A stretch of 17,507 nt of DNA from CALMEH01 sp964548225. Lineage in GTDB: Bacteria > Acidobacteriota > Blastocatellia > Pyrinomonadales > Pyrinomonadaceae. The DNA is taken from contig CAZJQP010000099.1 of NCBI GenBank assembly GCA_964548225.1, positions 1 through 17,507 of the forward strand, read 5' to 3'. This document shows positions 1 through 6,723 of the stretch, piece after piece. Positions within the stretch are counted from its first letter, which is position 1. Every line of letters starts with the position of its first letter. Below the pieces are notes generated by a model. The model was not told the DNA's origin. It worked only from the letters and a program-made list of their open reading frames with translations, and did not search any database. The position numbers and the translations under genes are program-made.

Positions 1-762
1 AAAAACACAGGCTTTTTTATTCCAATACTTTTGCTCGGAATTTATTTAAATTATTTCCCGCAAAGCGACAAAGACGCAAAGACGGAAAAGAAACCGAAAA
101 CCAAAGACCAAAGACCAAAGACCAAAGACCAAATCCTTTTCTATCTTCCGTTTATTTTCCTGTTCGTTGTCTCGAATACGATGAAACTTGCACCGTGGGA
201 ATGGGACAATATCAAGGTTTTGATTTATTGGTTTGTCGGCTCTTTGCCATTTGCGGCGTTTGCTTTGGCGTGGATTTATAATCAAAATAATGTTTTGAAA
301 TTTGTTGCGGCGGGAATTTTAATAATTTTAACTGCCGCCGGAGCATCGGACGTTTGGCGGACGGTTTCAAAGCAGATAAATTATCAAGTCTTTGAAAACG
401 ATGCTGTCAGAATTTCCGCTTCAATAAAGCAAAAAACTGCGCCGAACGCGCTTTTTCTAAACGCGCCGACATATAACACGGCGGTTGTTTTGTCCGGCAG
501 ACGTTCGCTTCTGCGCTACATCGGACATCTTTCGTCGCACGGAATTGATTACGCCGAACGCGAAAGAGATTTGGAAAAAATTTACAAAGGCGAAGCGACC
601 GCCGAGATTTTGTTAAAAAAATACGGCATCGAATACGTTCTGATTTCGCCCGAAGAACAAGCCTATTTCGGACAAAAAAATATTGAAATAAACGAAGAGT
701 TTTTCCAAAAATTTCCCGTTATCGGCGAAGCGGGTGAGTTTCGGATTTATAAAGTGAATTGA
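1..762 (+). CDS. C-terminal part of a multi-pass membrane protein with a soluble tail, possibly glycosyltransferase-related (5' end outside window)
   Basis: The frame is open from base 1, so the gene begins upstream; a TTG at 31 is not a convincing start because the preceding codons already encode a hydrophobic segment. Visible parts are a membrane helix, a Lys/Thr/Asp/Gln-rich loop encoded by repeat DNA (59-134), then about three hydrophobic segments, and a soluble C-terminal domain of about 125 residues containing SGRRSLLRYIGHLSSHGIDY and a late YGIEYVLISPEE motif. This arrangement resembles C-terminal ends of large GT-C-like membrane proteins; the YGxxYVxxxPxE pattern recalls DUF2298 (TIGR03662) proteins, which often neighbour TIGR03663 genes. 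That assignment is inference. The stop TGA at 760-762 is followed at once by an AAAAGGAG sequence. It probably forms an operon with the next gene. Confidence 0.75.
   Translation, partial: KNTGFFIPILLLGIYLNYFPQSDKDAKTEKKPKTKDQRPKTKDQILFYLPFIFLFVVSNTMKLAPWEWDNIKVLIYWFVGSLPFAAFALAWIYNQNNVLKFVAAGILIILTAAGASDVWRTVSKQINYQVFENDAVRISASIKQKTAPNALFLNAPTYNTAVVLSGRRSLLRYIGHLSSHGIDYAERERDLEKIYKGEATAEILLKKYGIEYVLISPEEQAYFGQKNIEINEEFFQKFPVIGEAGEFRIYKVN
59..84 (+). repeat. Coding-embedded fragment of the CGCAAAGA octamer repeat
   Basis: This stretch reads CGCAAAGCGACAAAGACGCA and continues with AAGACG. It has the same octamer vocabulary as the palindromes at 10866-10947 and 11341-11431. Here it lies inside an open reading frame and encodes part of a charged loop between membrane segments. 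Confidence 0.5.
100..134 (+). repeat. Heptanucleotide tandem repeat (ACCAAAG)4-5 inside a coding sequence
   Basis: Four exact ACCAAAG units (100-127) are followed by ACCAAAT (128-134). With the flanking AAAAGAAACCGAA the tract encodes a loop containing KPKTKDQRPKTKDQ. A closely similar tract lies at the start of the next gene (867-903). Unit length is not a multiple of three, so copy-number change would shift the frame unless compensated. Confidence 0.85.
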
Positions 763-775
763 AAAGGAGTTAGGT

Positions 776-847
776 GATTAAGGGATTAGGTGATTAGGTG
801 ATTAGTTGCATAAACACCTAAACACTTAATTACCTAATCCCTTAATC
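776..847. repeat. Long imperfect palindrome of TAGGTGAT-type octamers
   Basis: The left arm 776-796 and right arm 827-847 pair at 20 of 21 positions around a 30-nt centre. The left side is an array of related octamers (TAGGTGAT, TAAGGGAT, TAGGTGAT, TAGGTGAT). It fills the space between the two membrane protein genes. An AAGGAG at 765-770 precedes it and the ATG at 852 follows it by 4 nt, so it lies between a possible SD and the start codon. As RNA it would form a strong hairpin just ahead of the start. Confidence 0.85.
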
Positions 848-851
848 AAAA

Positions 852-2918
852 ATGATCGAAGAAATAAAAGAAACCGAAGACCAAAAACCAAAAACCAAAG
901 ACCTGCTTTGGCTTTTGAATTGCTCGCTCATCACGGCAATCGCCACATTTTTGCGCTTTTTCTGGCTTGAATTAAAGCCGCTTCACCACGACGAAGGTGT
1001 GAACGGTTATTTTTTGACCAATCTTTTCCGTGACGGCAAATATCAATACGATCCCGCAAATTATCACGGTCCCGACCTTTATTATATTTCGCTCGCCTTT
1101 TCAAAAGTCTTTGGTTTAAACACTCTGAGCATTCGTTCGAGTGTCGCCATTTTTGGCGTTTTCACGGTTTTCTTGGCGTTCTTTTTGAAGAAGTATATCG
1201 GCAAAACGGGAAGCCTTGCGGCGGCGATGTTTCTCGCACTTTCGCCCGGAATGGTTTATATTTCGCGCTATTTTATTCACGAAATTTTGTTTGTCTTTTT
1301 CAGCTTTTCGTTTGTTGTCGCGCTTCTTTATTTTATCGAGGGACGCAAGGCGGGAATTTTTTCGATTGCTTCGATGACGCTGATTTTGCTTGTCTGTTTT
1401 TCGCCTTCGGTGATTAATCTTTCGGGAATGTTCGCAGTTGAAAATGCGTCTGCGCTATGGGCTTTGCGAATCGGATTCTTTCTTATCGAAGCGATTCTCG
1501 TCTTTTTCGTGATGCGAATGTTGCTTGCGTGGAACGAAGGCAAGCCGATTTATTTGATTCTTGCGTCGGCTTCGCTTGTGTTGCTTGCGGCAACGAAGGA
1601 AACCGGATTTATCACCATCGGCACAATGGCGATTGCGTGTTTCATCATTTTTATTTGGCGCAAACTCATAGACAAAGACGACACAAAAAAATGGCTTTTC
1701 TTTGCCGGGACGATTATTTTTATTCTTGCCGCATTGGTTGAAAGAGTGCGAATTACGGAAGGTTTGAAAAATTGGTCGGTGAAATTTTTGGAACAGCCGG
1801 ACGTGAATCTGAAATACGTTTTTTATGCGATTATCGCGCTTGGCGTAGTTACTTTTATCACTTGGTTTGCCGTGCTTTTCACGAAAGACGCGGAAACCGA
1901 GCCGCTCGAAACCGTTGAACTGACGTGGACAAATTTTCGCACGAAGTTAGGCGAAAAAACGGATTTGATTTTAATTCTGATAGCTTCCGCCGCGATTTTT
2001 ATGTATCTCGGCGTATTGTTTTTCTCGTCGTTTTTCACTTATCCGCAAGGTGTTGTCGGCGCGTTCGAGGCTTACGCCATTTGGACGAAAACGGGTAATA
2101 AAGACCATACCCAAAACGGCACGCTTGCCTATCTCAAATGGGCGATGCACGTTGAAGCACCGCTTATTTTTCTCTCTGCCCTCGGAACTGCCATCGCCAT
2201 TTTCCGCGCCCGCCACCGTTTCGCAATGTTCGCCGGACTTTGGGCTTTGGGGCTTTTTCTGGCTTACACAATCATTCCCTATAAAACGCCTTGGCTTGCG
2301 CTTTCGTTTCTTCTCCCGATGTGCATCATCGCCGGTTACGCCATTAACGAACTGCTCCGCAGCCGAATCATTCAACTGAAAATCGCCGGAGCAATTTTAG
2401 GAATGACAGCGACGGCAATTCTCGCATATCAAACCTACGACCTCAATTTCCTTCGCTATGACGACAACGATATGCCCTACATCTACGCCCACACGACACG
2501 CGGCTTTCTCGGTTTAGTCAAGAAAATCGAATACTACGCCGACAAAAGCGGTGCCGGCAAAGAGGCAACCATCGAAATCGTCTCGCCCGATTATTGGTCA
2601 ATGCCGTGGTATATGAACGACTACAAAAACGCCCGTTTCAGCGGACAACTCGTTGACGCAAACACGGCGGAAATGATTGTCGCCAAAAAAGAAGAACAAG
2701 ACGCAGAAATCGTCTCGCGCTACTCGGCACACTACAAATATGCCGGAGAATTCCCCTTGCGCCCCGGCGTTGATTTAATTTTATTAGTCAGAAAAGATTT
2801 AGCCGATTCCGACGCGAAAGAAATTTACAAAGCGATTTACGATGTAGATGACGCGGCAATCCCACTACTCGTGCGCCCTGACGACGAAGTTGACGAAGGC
2901 AAAACAAAAACGCCCTAA
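852..2918 (+). CDS. TIGR03663-family multi-pass membrane protein, GT-C (PMT-like) glycosyltransferase fold
   Basis: This 688-residue protein has a DE dipeptide (D47 E48 in HHDEGVNGY), an HGP tripeptide (72-74) and a conserved early Arg (R95). These match the invariant features described for TIGR03663, a family with N-terminal similarity to protein O-mannosyltransferases. About eleven hydrophobic segments follow, then a soluble C-terminal domain from roughly residue 545 with a WSMPWYMNDY motif. By fold it should transfer sugar from a polyprenyl-phosphate donor at the outer face of the inner membrane; donor and acceptor are unknown. The ATG at 852 has no adjacent SD because a palindrome occupies the leader, and the first 17 residues (containing KPKTKD) come from repeat DNA. 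A downstream TTG start before the first helix is possible. It ends at a bidirectional terminator. Confidence 0.88.
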   Translation: MIEEIKETEDQKPKTKDLLWLLNCSLITAIATFLRFFWLELKPLHHDEGVNGYFLTNLFRDGKYQYDPANYHGPDLYYISLAFSKVFGLNTLSIRSSVAIFGVFTVFLAFFLKKYIGKTGSLAAAMFLALSPGMVYISRYFIHEILFVFFSFSFVVALLYFIEGRKAGIFSIASMTLILLVCFSPSVINLSGMFAVENASALWALRIGFFLIEAILVFFVMRMLLAWNEGKPIYLILASASLVLLAATKETGFITIGTMAIACFIIFIWRKLIDKDDTKKWLFFAGTIIFILAALVERVRITEGLKNWSVKFLEQPDVNLKYVFYAIIALGVVTFITWFAVLFTKDAETEPLETVELTWTNFRTKLGEKTDLILILIASAAIFMYLGVLFFSSFFTYPQGVVGAFEAYAIWTKTGNKDHTQNGTLAYLKWAMHVEAPLIFLSALGTAIAIFRARHRFAMFAGLWALGLFLAYTIIPYKTPWLALSFLLPMCIIAGYAINELLRSRIIQLKIAGAILGMTATAILAYQTYDLNFLRYDDNDMPYIYAHTTRGFLGLVKKIEYYADKSGAGKEATIEIVSPDYWSMPWYMNDYKNARFSGQLVDANTAEMIVAKKEEQDAEIVSRYSAHYKYAGEFPLRPGVDLILLVRKDLADSDAKEIYKAIYDVDDAAIPLLVRPDDEVDEGKTKTP
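867..903 (+). repeat. Second copy of the ACCAAAG-type repeat, at the start of the glycosyltransferase-like gene
   Basis: The sequence AAAAGAAACCGAAGACC followed by AAAAACC and AAAGACC units matches the tract at 87-134 closely, including the shared AAAAGAAACCGAA lead. It encodes residues of KETEDQKPKTKD, so two adjacent genes carry the same low-complexity peptide motif. Confidence 0.75.
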
Positions 2919-2923
2919 AAATA

Positions 2924-2965
2924 AAAAGCAGATGTCCGAATGCCAGCTTTCGGACATCTGCTTTT
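2924..2965. terminator. Bidirectional rho-independent terminator
   Basis: A perfect 17-bp stem (2924-2940 with 2949-2965) with an 8-nt loop starts with an A-tract and ends with a T-tract, so it can terminate from either side. It sits between the convergent stops at 2918 (plus) and 2982 (minus). Confidence 0.92.
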
Positions 2966-2981
2966 CATTGAAAAAAAATTA

Positions 2982-4241
2982 TTATCCGGTAAAGTATTTC
3001 AGAAGATTCGCCGCTGGAGTTGCCAAAAGCGGACTGACTATTGTAAGTATTCGCGGAAAATAATCATTAAAGTCGGAAAGCCAAGTGTTGTTCGATTTTT
3101 CCGGGGTGTAGTTCTTTCCAATCTGATAAGCAACGGGCAAATAAGTTGCGGCTAACAATAGCGAATAAAAGCCCGCTTGAACAGCTATCGAATAACTAAA
3201 GAATTCATTCAAAAGTTTGTAAAACCCTTCATCCTGATTGTAGGAAACAAATACCAAATGCCAATCGGCGAGAGTCTTGACGCGAAGCATTCCGAAAAAC
3301 AGCATTGCCGCCCCGATATACAAACTTGTTTGGGCGTAACTATGATAGGTTTTATATTTCTCGGTTTTTAGTGCTTTTTCATCATCGTTAGTTTCCTGCA
3401 TCTCCGAGATTTTATACACTTTGTAGAGAATCATACAGCCTGCTCCAACTAAAAAGATGGTGGCAAAAAATCCGATAACATTAAATAGATTTACCAAACC
3501 AATCCGCAAGTCGCCGTTTGCCTCAAGGCTTTGCTGAAACATCGGGATAACGATGGACATATAGTTTTCGTTGTTCCAATAAGCCACAATTGCAAAGATA
3601 AGTGCAAGAGCAAATGTAACAACGGTAACGCCAATTGCCCTGTTTTCTATATCTTCCCGTTTGCCACTCAGAGGTTTAATCATCATATAACCCGAAAAGA
3701 CAATGGTAGTAAGACATAGAAGCAAAAAGATTCCTGTCAGAAAAAGCCAAAACAAGCGGTAAGAATATCTTTGCGCGATATTTTTACGAAATGCGATAAT
3801 ACTGTTTTCTGCTTCATCCTTGGGTGTTTTTGTGTCGGATTTTGTGTTCGTATTGGTTTTTGTATTTGTGGCGGCATTTGTATTTGTAGCGGCATTTGTA
3901 TTGGCATTTGTATTTGAGTTTGTATTTGTATTTGAGTTTGTATTTGTATTTGTGTTTGCCGCATTTGTATTGGAATTTGCCGTATTTGCGTTGACGTTTG
4001 CCGTAGTATTACCAACTTTTTCTTTTTCTTTATTCGCTGCTGTATTATAGTTGGGTTTCATTTCTTCCAATCTTTTGTTCGCATTGGCAAGATTTATTGG
4101 CGGCTGACCGATTTGCGAAATCAATTCGGTATTTACGTTTTCTCCTTGCACAAAATAATAATCGAAGACCATATAAGTTCCTGCCAAAAATATAAGCACC
4201 ACAGCCGGAATCAAACTTTTTAATTCAATTTCATATTTCAT
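2982..4241 (-). CDS. Seven-helix membrane protein of unknown function with an Asn/Thr-rich insert
   Basis: The start is set at 4241 because AGAAGGAGA lies 9 nt upstream on the coding strand; the frame is open further up, but that part looks non-coding. The 419-residue product has a membrane anchor (about 11-30), a hydrophilic region, a low-complexity Asn/Thr/Ala tract (about 78-138), and six more hydrophobic segments (about 163-188, 203-221, 250-276, 304-320, 350-372, 397-415). I do not recognise the family. The first helix plus the tract would make a long flexible linker between anchor and membrane core. It is the last gene of the minus-strand accessory block and ends at the shared terminator. 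About 390 bases separate it from the nuclease-like gene upstream, so it may have its own promoter. Confidence 0.82.
   Translation of the reverse strand: MKYEIELKSLIPAVVLIFLAGTYMVFDYYFVQGENVNTELISQIGQPPINLANANKRLEEMKPNYNTAANKEKEKVGNTTANVNANTANSNTNAANTNTNTNSNTNTNSNTNANTNAATNTNAATNTKTNTNTKSDTKTPKDEAENSIIAFRKNIAQRYSYRLFWLFLTGIFLLLCLTTIVFSGYMMIKPLSGKREDIENRAIGVTVVTFALALIFAIVAYWNNENYMSIVIPMFQQSLEANGDLRIGLVNLFNVIGFFATIFLVGAGCMILYKVYKISEMQETNDDEKALKTEKYKTYHSYAQTSLYIGAAMLFFGMLRVKTLADWHLVFVSYNQDEGFYKLLNEFFSYSIAVQAGFYSLLLAATYLPVAYQIGKNYTPEKSNNTWLSDFNDYFPRILTIVSPLLATPAANLLKYFTG
3828..4010 (-). repeat. Coding microsatellite giving an Asn-Thr-rich tract
   Basis: On the plus strand the DNA is a run of GTATTT, GTATTG and GCATTT hexamers; on the coding strand these are alternating Asn and Thr/Ala/Ser codons. 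The units have drifted, but the 6-bp period is clear and stays in frame. Copy-number change in 6-bp steps would lengthen or shorten the linker without a frameshift. Confidence 0.85.
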
Positions 4242-4250
4242 AATTTTTCT

Positions 4251-4259
4251 TCTCCTTCT
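4251..4259 (-). promoter_or_regulatory. Ribosome binding site that fixes the start of the seven-helix membrane protein
   Basis: The coding strand reads AGAAGGAGA, 9 nt before the ATG at 4239-4241. It excludes the upstream ATG at 4403, which has no such site and would add 54 unlikely residues. Confidence 0.8.
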
Positions 4260-4424
4260 AATTTTATTTTCTAACCAATCCCCAAGAAACAAACTGCATT
4301 TCTTCTCTATCAAAAAACCACGAGGGGTGAACAACTGCGACCTTTCGTGCCGATGAATGGTGAAGTAATCTTTGGCAGACCGCGTGAGTGGAAAACTTTT
4401 CAAAAACCCTTTTGTTTTGGAGGG

Positions 4425-4454
4425 AAAGGCGGATGGTGAAGCGTTTCCGCCTTT
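4425..4454. terminator. Hairpin, possible terminator downstream of the nuclease-like gene
   Basis: The arms AAAGGCGGA (4425-4433) and TCCGCCTTT (4446-4454) pair perfectly around a 12-nt loop. The flanking T-tract is weak, so a terminator role is uncertain. Confidence 0.45.
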
Positions 4455-4543
4455 CTTGTTGTTACTTTCCAGACCAAAGGAAAGAGTGAGGCAGAGCGTT
4501 AAATTTAGAGCAGATTCAAAGTAGATTTACGGTAAAGATGTAG

Positions 4544-4610
4544 AACAGGCTGTTAGCCTGTTCCGCCGTTGCGCTTCGCTGACGGCGTGGCAGACTAACA
4601 GTTTGCCTGA
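4544..4610. repeat. REP-like multi-hairpin element
   Basis: Three hairpins lie in a row: AACAGGC/GCCTGTT (4544-4562), CGCCGT/ACGGCG (4564-4587) and a 7-of-8 stem of GGCAGACT with AGTTTGCC (about 4589-4607). The outer flanks CAGGC and GCCTG are also complementary. The layout matches the elements at 5671-5815 and 6643-6718, although the bases differ. Confidence 0.65.
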
Positions 4611-4629
4611 CATTCAATCCAAATCTTTT

Positions 4630-5469
4630 CTAATCATCACCAAAGACGAGGTTTTCCGGCGGTTCGGTCATTCGGACGCTGTTGCCGTTGACTTCGATGA
4701 CCGTATCGAAATGGGTGAAGTGCGTTGTTGAAACAATCGTTACGCCTTCGTCCAATGTTTCGAGATAGGCTTTGAAGCCTGCGACCGTGCCGCCGCCTTC
4801 GAGAAATTCCACCAGACGGCGAAAGAGCTTCGGCAGAATAACGTGGTCATTGACAATCGCCGCCATATTCGGCACGTCAAATCCGGTTTCGGTTTTATCT
4901 TCCGCCCAAACGCCGCGACTTGCCGCCCGCGCATTGCCCGCCGCCTGTGTCAAAGCCAGACGCAAATCGGGGAACAGACCTTGGTAATAAGTCGGGTAAG
5001 CCATTCCTGCTTCGACCGATTTATAATTCAGACTTTCCGCCAATCTGTCGGCGTAAAATTCGATTAACGCTCCGTCTTCTTCGGGGGCTTCACCGCTAAA
5101 GACGAAGGAAATCGGACGATGATTGCGCTCGACGGCGCGGGCGATGATATAGCCGCGAGTGCCGTCGTTTGCCGAATTTATCTTGGTTCGTGCTTCATTC
5201 CATTGGACGTTTGTGATATTCAATTCGTCCAACAGAAACTCCAACGCTCCAAGAGCCAAACCGAGCGGCTGATGCCACCGTTTATAATGCGTTTCGAGCG
5301 TGTCAATGGCTTCAAGCCGCAACTGCGCGTGTCCGTTTCCATTAAGCGCAACCGTTGTCCCGCTCAATTTTGCCCAATTCGCCGGATTATCCGCACGAAA
5401 CCTCACCGAATCACCGTCGGGCGAATACCCGACAACGTGAAAACTTCCTTTAATTACATAAAATCCCAT
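4630..5469 (-). CDS. Staphylococcal-nuclease-like (thermonuclease) protein, cytoplasmic, with a C-terminal extension
   Basis: Residues about 8-190 match the SNase OB-fold. PDGDS carries the acidic pair D18/D20, and RLEAIDTLE carries R51, D56, T57 and E59 with the same spacing as R35, D40, T41 and E43 of S. aureus nuclease. GTRGYIIA carries R105 in the place of R87, and the closing helix ends in RAASRGVW. All catalytic positions appear intact, so phosphodiester cleavage of DNA or RNA is likely. No signal peptide is present, so it should act in the cytoplasm, unlike the secreted enzymes. Residues about 195-279 form an extension I do not recognise. The start is well supported by AAGGAG 7 nt upstream (5477-5482). 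It is one of the SD-bearing genes of the accessory block. Confidence 0.85.
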   Translation of the reverse strand: MGFYVIKGSFHVVGYSPDGDSVRFRADNPANWAKLSGTTVALNGNGHAQLRLEAIDTLETHYKRWHQPLGLALGALEFLLDELNITNVQWNEARTKINSANDGTRGYIIARAVERNHRPISFVFSGEAPEEDGALIEFYADRLAESLNYKSVEAGMAYPTYYQGLFPDLRLALTQAAGNARAASRGVWAEDKTETGFDVPNMAAIVNDHVILPKLFRRLVEFLEGGGTVAGFKAYLETLDEGVTIVSTTHFTHFDTVIEVNGNSVRMTEPPENLVFGDD

Positions 5470-5557
5470 AGTATTTCTCCTTTATTTTTTATTTATCTAA
5501 CGGTTATAAACCGCTAAAACTTGTCTCCGAAGAGTAGAAAACCGAAAGACTCGATTT

Positions 5558-5649
5558 ATCAATTAGTCATTATCAAATATCAATTATTTCAGCCGTATTT
5601 TGCTTTTAACCACTATAAAATAATGGATAATTGATACTTAATAATTGAT
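5558..5649. repeat. AT-rich imperfect palindrome of TATCAATTA-type words
   Basis: The left arm 5558-5588 and right arm 5619-5649 pair at 26 of 31 positions around a 30-nt centre. Words such as ATCAATTA and TATCAA recur within each arm, as in the other oligomer palindromes of this window. Confidence 0.75.
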
Positions 5650-5670
5650 GTTACGCAAACTGCGAAAAAT

Positions 5671-5815
5671 GACTGGAGCGCAAGCGTCCTCGCTTGCAAT
5701 GCGTCGCTGTTTTTGAGCGATGCATTGCCGTTGTAATAAATTCACCTTGTTTACAACACGCGCTTTTTTTTCGCTCTTCGCCCACTTTGCACGCGGGCAC
5801 GCGGGCGCTCCAGTC
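5671..5815. repeat. MITE-like element with 11-bp terminal inverted repeats and several internal hairpins
   Basis: The ends are GACTGGAGCGC (5671-5681) and GCGCTCCAGTC (5805-5815), a perfect 11-bp inverted pair. Inside are GCAAGCG/CGCTTGC (5680-5697), a long stem of GCAATGC..TCGCT with AGCGA..GCATTGC (5696-5728), and GTTGTAA/TTACAAC (5730-5757), then a GC-rich tail. There is no coding capacity, so any movement would depend on an enzyme encoded elsewhere. Confidence 0.75.
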
Positions 5816-5857
5816 GTTTGATTCGCCTTAAAAACATTGCCGACGGGCGCGTTTTTT

Positions 5858-6562
5858 TTACCCGAATGTTTCGGTATAAATCGGCGACCATTGTCCGACG
5901 CGCTGATTTTTAATCAGGTAAATCGCCCGAAACTCAAATTTTTCCGGCACGCCCGGCTCGGTCAAAGGCGGGGCAAAATCGAAAGTGTTTGTCGTGCTTT
6001 TGTCCGCCGCTTGCCAGAGGGTTGTGCCAACCTTGCGACATTGCAGTTCGAGCGCGTCAAAATTTCCGATTTTAAATGTAAATTGCAGAGCCACGTCGCC
6101 CGCCCGCGCAATTTTCAATGCCGGTTGAGCGTCGTTCAGATTCAAATCCTCGCCCTCCGCCCGTTCGAGCATCAAATCAATTCCGTCCGCCCGGTCATAA
6201 TTGAGTTGTTTAACAAACAAATTACGAAAATCGCGGCACGCCTTTTCAACCCCAAGCATCGTCCCGACCGGCATTGCAATCGTTTGATAAATCGGCGGCG
6301 CAGGCGCAGGCGTATTTTCCTGCTTACTGCGAACAAGATTTTCAAACCAAGCCGTCGCCTGTTTGCCCGAAACCCGATTCTGCTCGATTTTGTCATAACC
6401 CTCGATAAATGCCCGACAAAAAGTGTGAATATCGTCCACATAATCCGGTGTCAAACACGCCGGATACTTCGCCTGATACCCATCAATCTTCGCCTCAATA
6501 TTCGCATACATCGCCCGTTCCCCCGCACCCGTTGTCGGATACCAATCTAAACTCTCTACCAT
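5858..6562 (-). CDS. Unknown protein with an all-alpha N-terminal part and a fibronectin-III-like C-terminal part
   Basis: The start at 6562 is chosen for GGAGGT 9 nt upstream (6572-6577), giving 234 residues and dropping 19 residues of an upstream open frame. Residues 1-80 are helical (ERAMYANIEAKIDGY, DDIHTFCRAFIEGYDKIE). Residues about 84-92 are a Pro/Ala-rich hinge. Residues about 148-234 look like an Fn3/Ig beta domain, with ALELQCRKVG and ending in FEFRAIYLIKNQRVGQWSP. From memory this layout matches a family of unannotated proteins, common in Bacteroidota and Planctomycetota, whose C-termini read like REYRAIYxxxDxxIGxxSD; I know no function for them. No signal peptide is seen. It lies between the broken coiled-coil gene and the nuclease-like gene on the same strand. 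Confidence 0.82.
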   Translation of the reverse strand: MVESLDWYPTTGAGERAMYANIEAKIDGYQAKYPACLTPDYVDDIHTFCRAFIEGYDKIEQNRVSGKQATAWFENLVRSKQENTPAPAPPIYQTIAMPVGTMLGVEKACRDFRNLFVKQLNYDRADGIDLMLERAEGEDLNLNDAQPALKIARAGDVALQFTFKIGNFDALELQCRKVGTTLWQAADKSTTNTFDFAPPLTEPGVPEKFEFRAIYLIKNQRVGQWSPIYTETFG

Positions 6563-6642
6563 AATTTTTTTACCTCCAATTTTTTGCAAAAAATCATTTT
6601 TCCCCAACCGAATGAGCAAAAGTAATTAGATATTTTGGGCGC

Positions 6643-6718
6643 GTTCAGAGTAACGCATTTATGCGTGAAGTCGTCCGCGAAGCGCGGCGACCGCACGGCT
6701 GAAGCCGTTACTCTGAAC
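6643..6718. repeat. Cloverleaf-like palindromic element
   Basis: Outer arms GTTCAGAGTAACG (6643-6655) and CGTTACTCTGAAC (6706-6718) form a perfect 13-bp stem. Inside are three further perfect or near-perfect hairpins: CGCAT/ATGCG (6654-6665), GTCG-T-CCGCG with CGCGG-CGAC (6670-6691) and CGGCT/AGCCG (6696-6707). A single strand could fold into a three-armed cloverleaf closed by the outer stem. Confidence 0.85.
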
Positions 6719-6723
6719 AGTTT

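Larger units (their letters stand above)
4242..4629. other. 388-bp gene-poor spacer with two hairpin structures
   Basis: It holds the SD of the downstream membrane protein gene (4251-4259), an unassigned stretch at about 4300-4420 that is open on the minus strand but has no start signal or protein-like character I trust, a hairpin at 4425-4454 and a multi-hairpin element at 4544-4610. No convincing gene was found. Confidence 0.6.
5470..5857. other. 388-bp spacer filled by palindromic DNA
   Basis: After the SD of the nuclease-like gene, the spacer contains the AT-rich palindrome 5558-5649 and the 145-bp multi-hairpin element 5671-5815. No coding sequence with a start signal was seen. Confidence 0.7.

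Noticed and set aside
1971..2379. Overlapping frames on both strands within the TIGR03663 gene
   Set aside because: They have no start signals or domains and lie fully inside a strong membrane-protein coding sequence.
3820..4050. Plus-strand frame giving Phe-Val repeats like a membrane protein
   Set aside because: It is the complement of the Asn/Thr microsatellite; the hydrophobic run is a by-product of the repeat.
4242..4403. 54-codon N-terminal extension of the seven-helix membrane protein
   Set aside because: A strong SD directly before the ATG at 4241 sets the start, and the extension has no SD and no membrane-protein character.
5837..6550. Long plus-strand frame opposite the Fn3-like gene
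   Set aside because: Arg/Pro/Ile-rich product without domains, antisense to a gene with a clear SD; a composition shadow.
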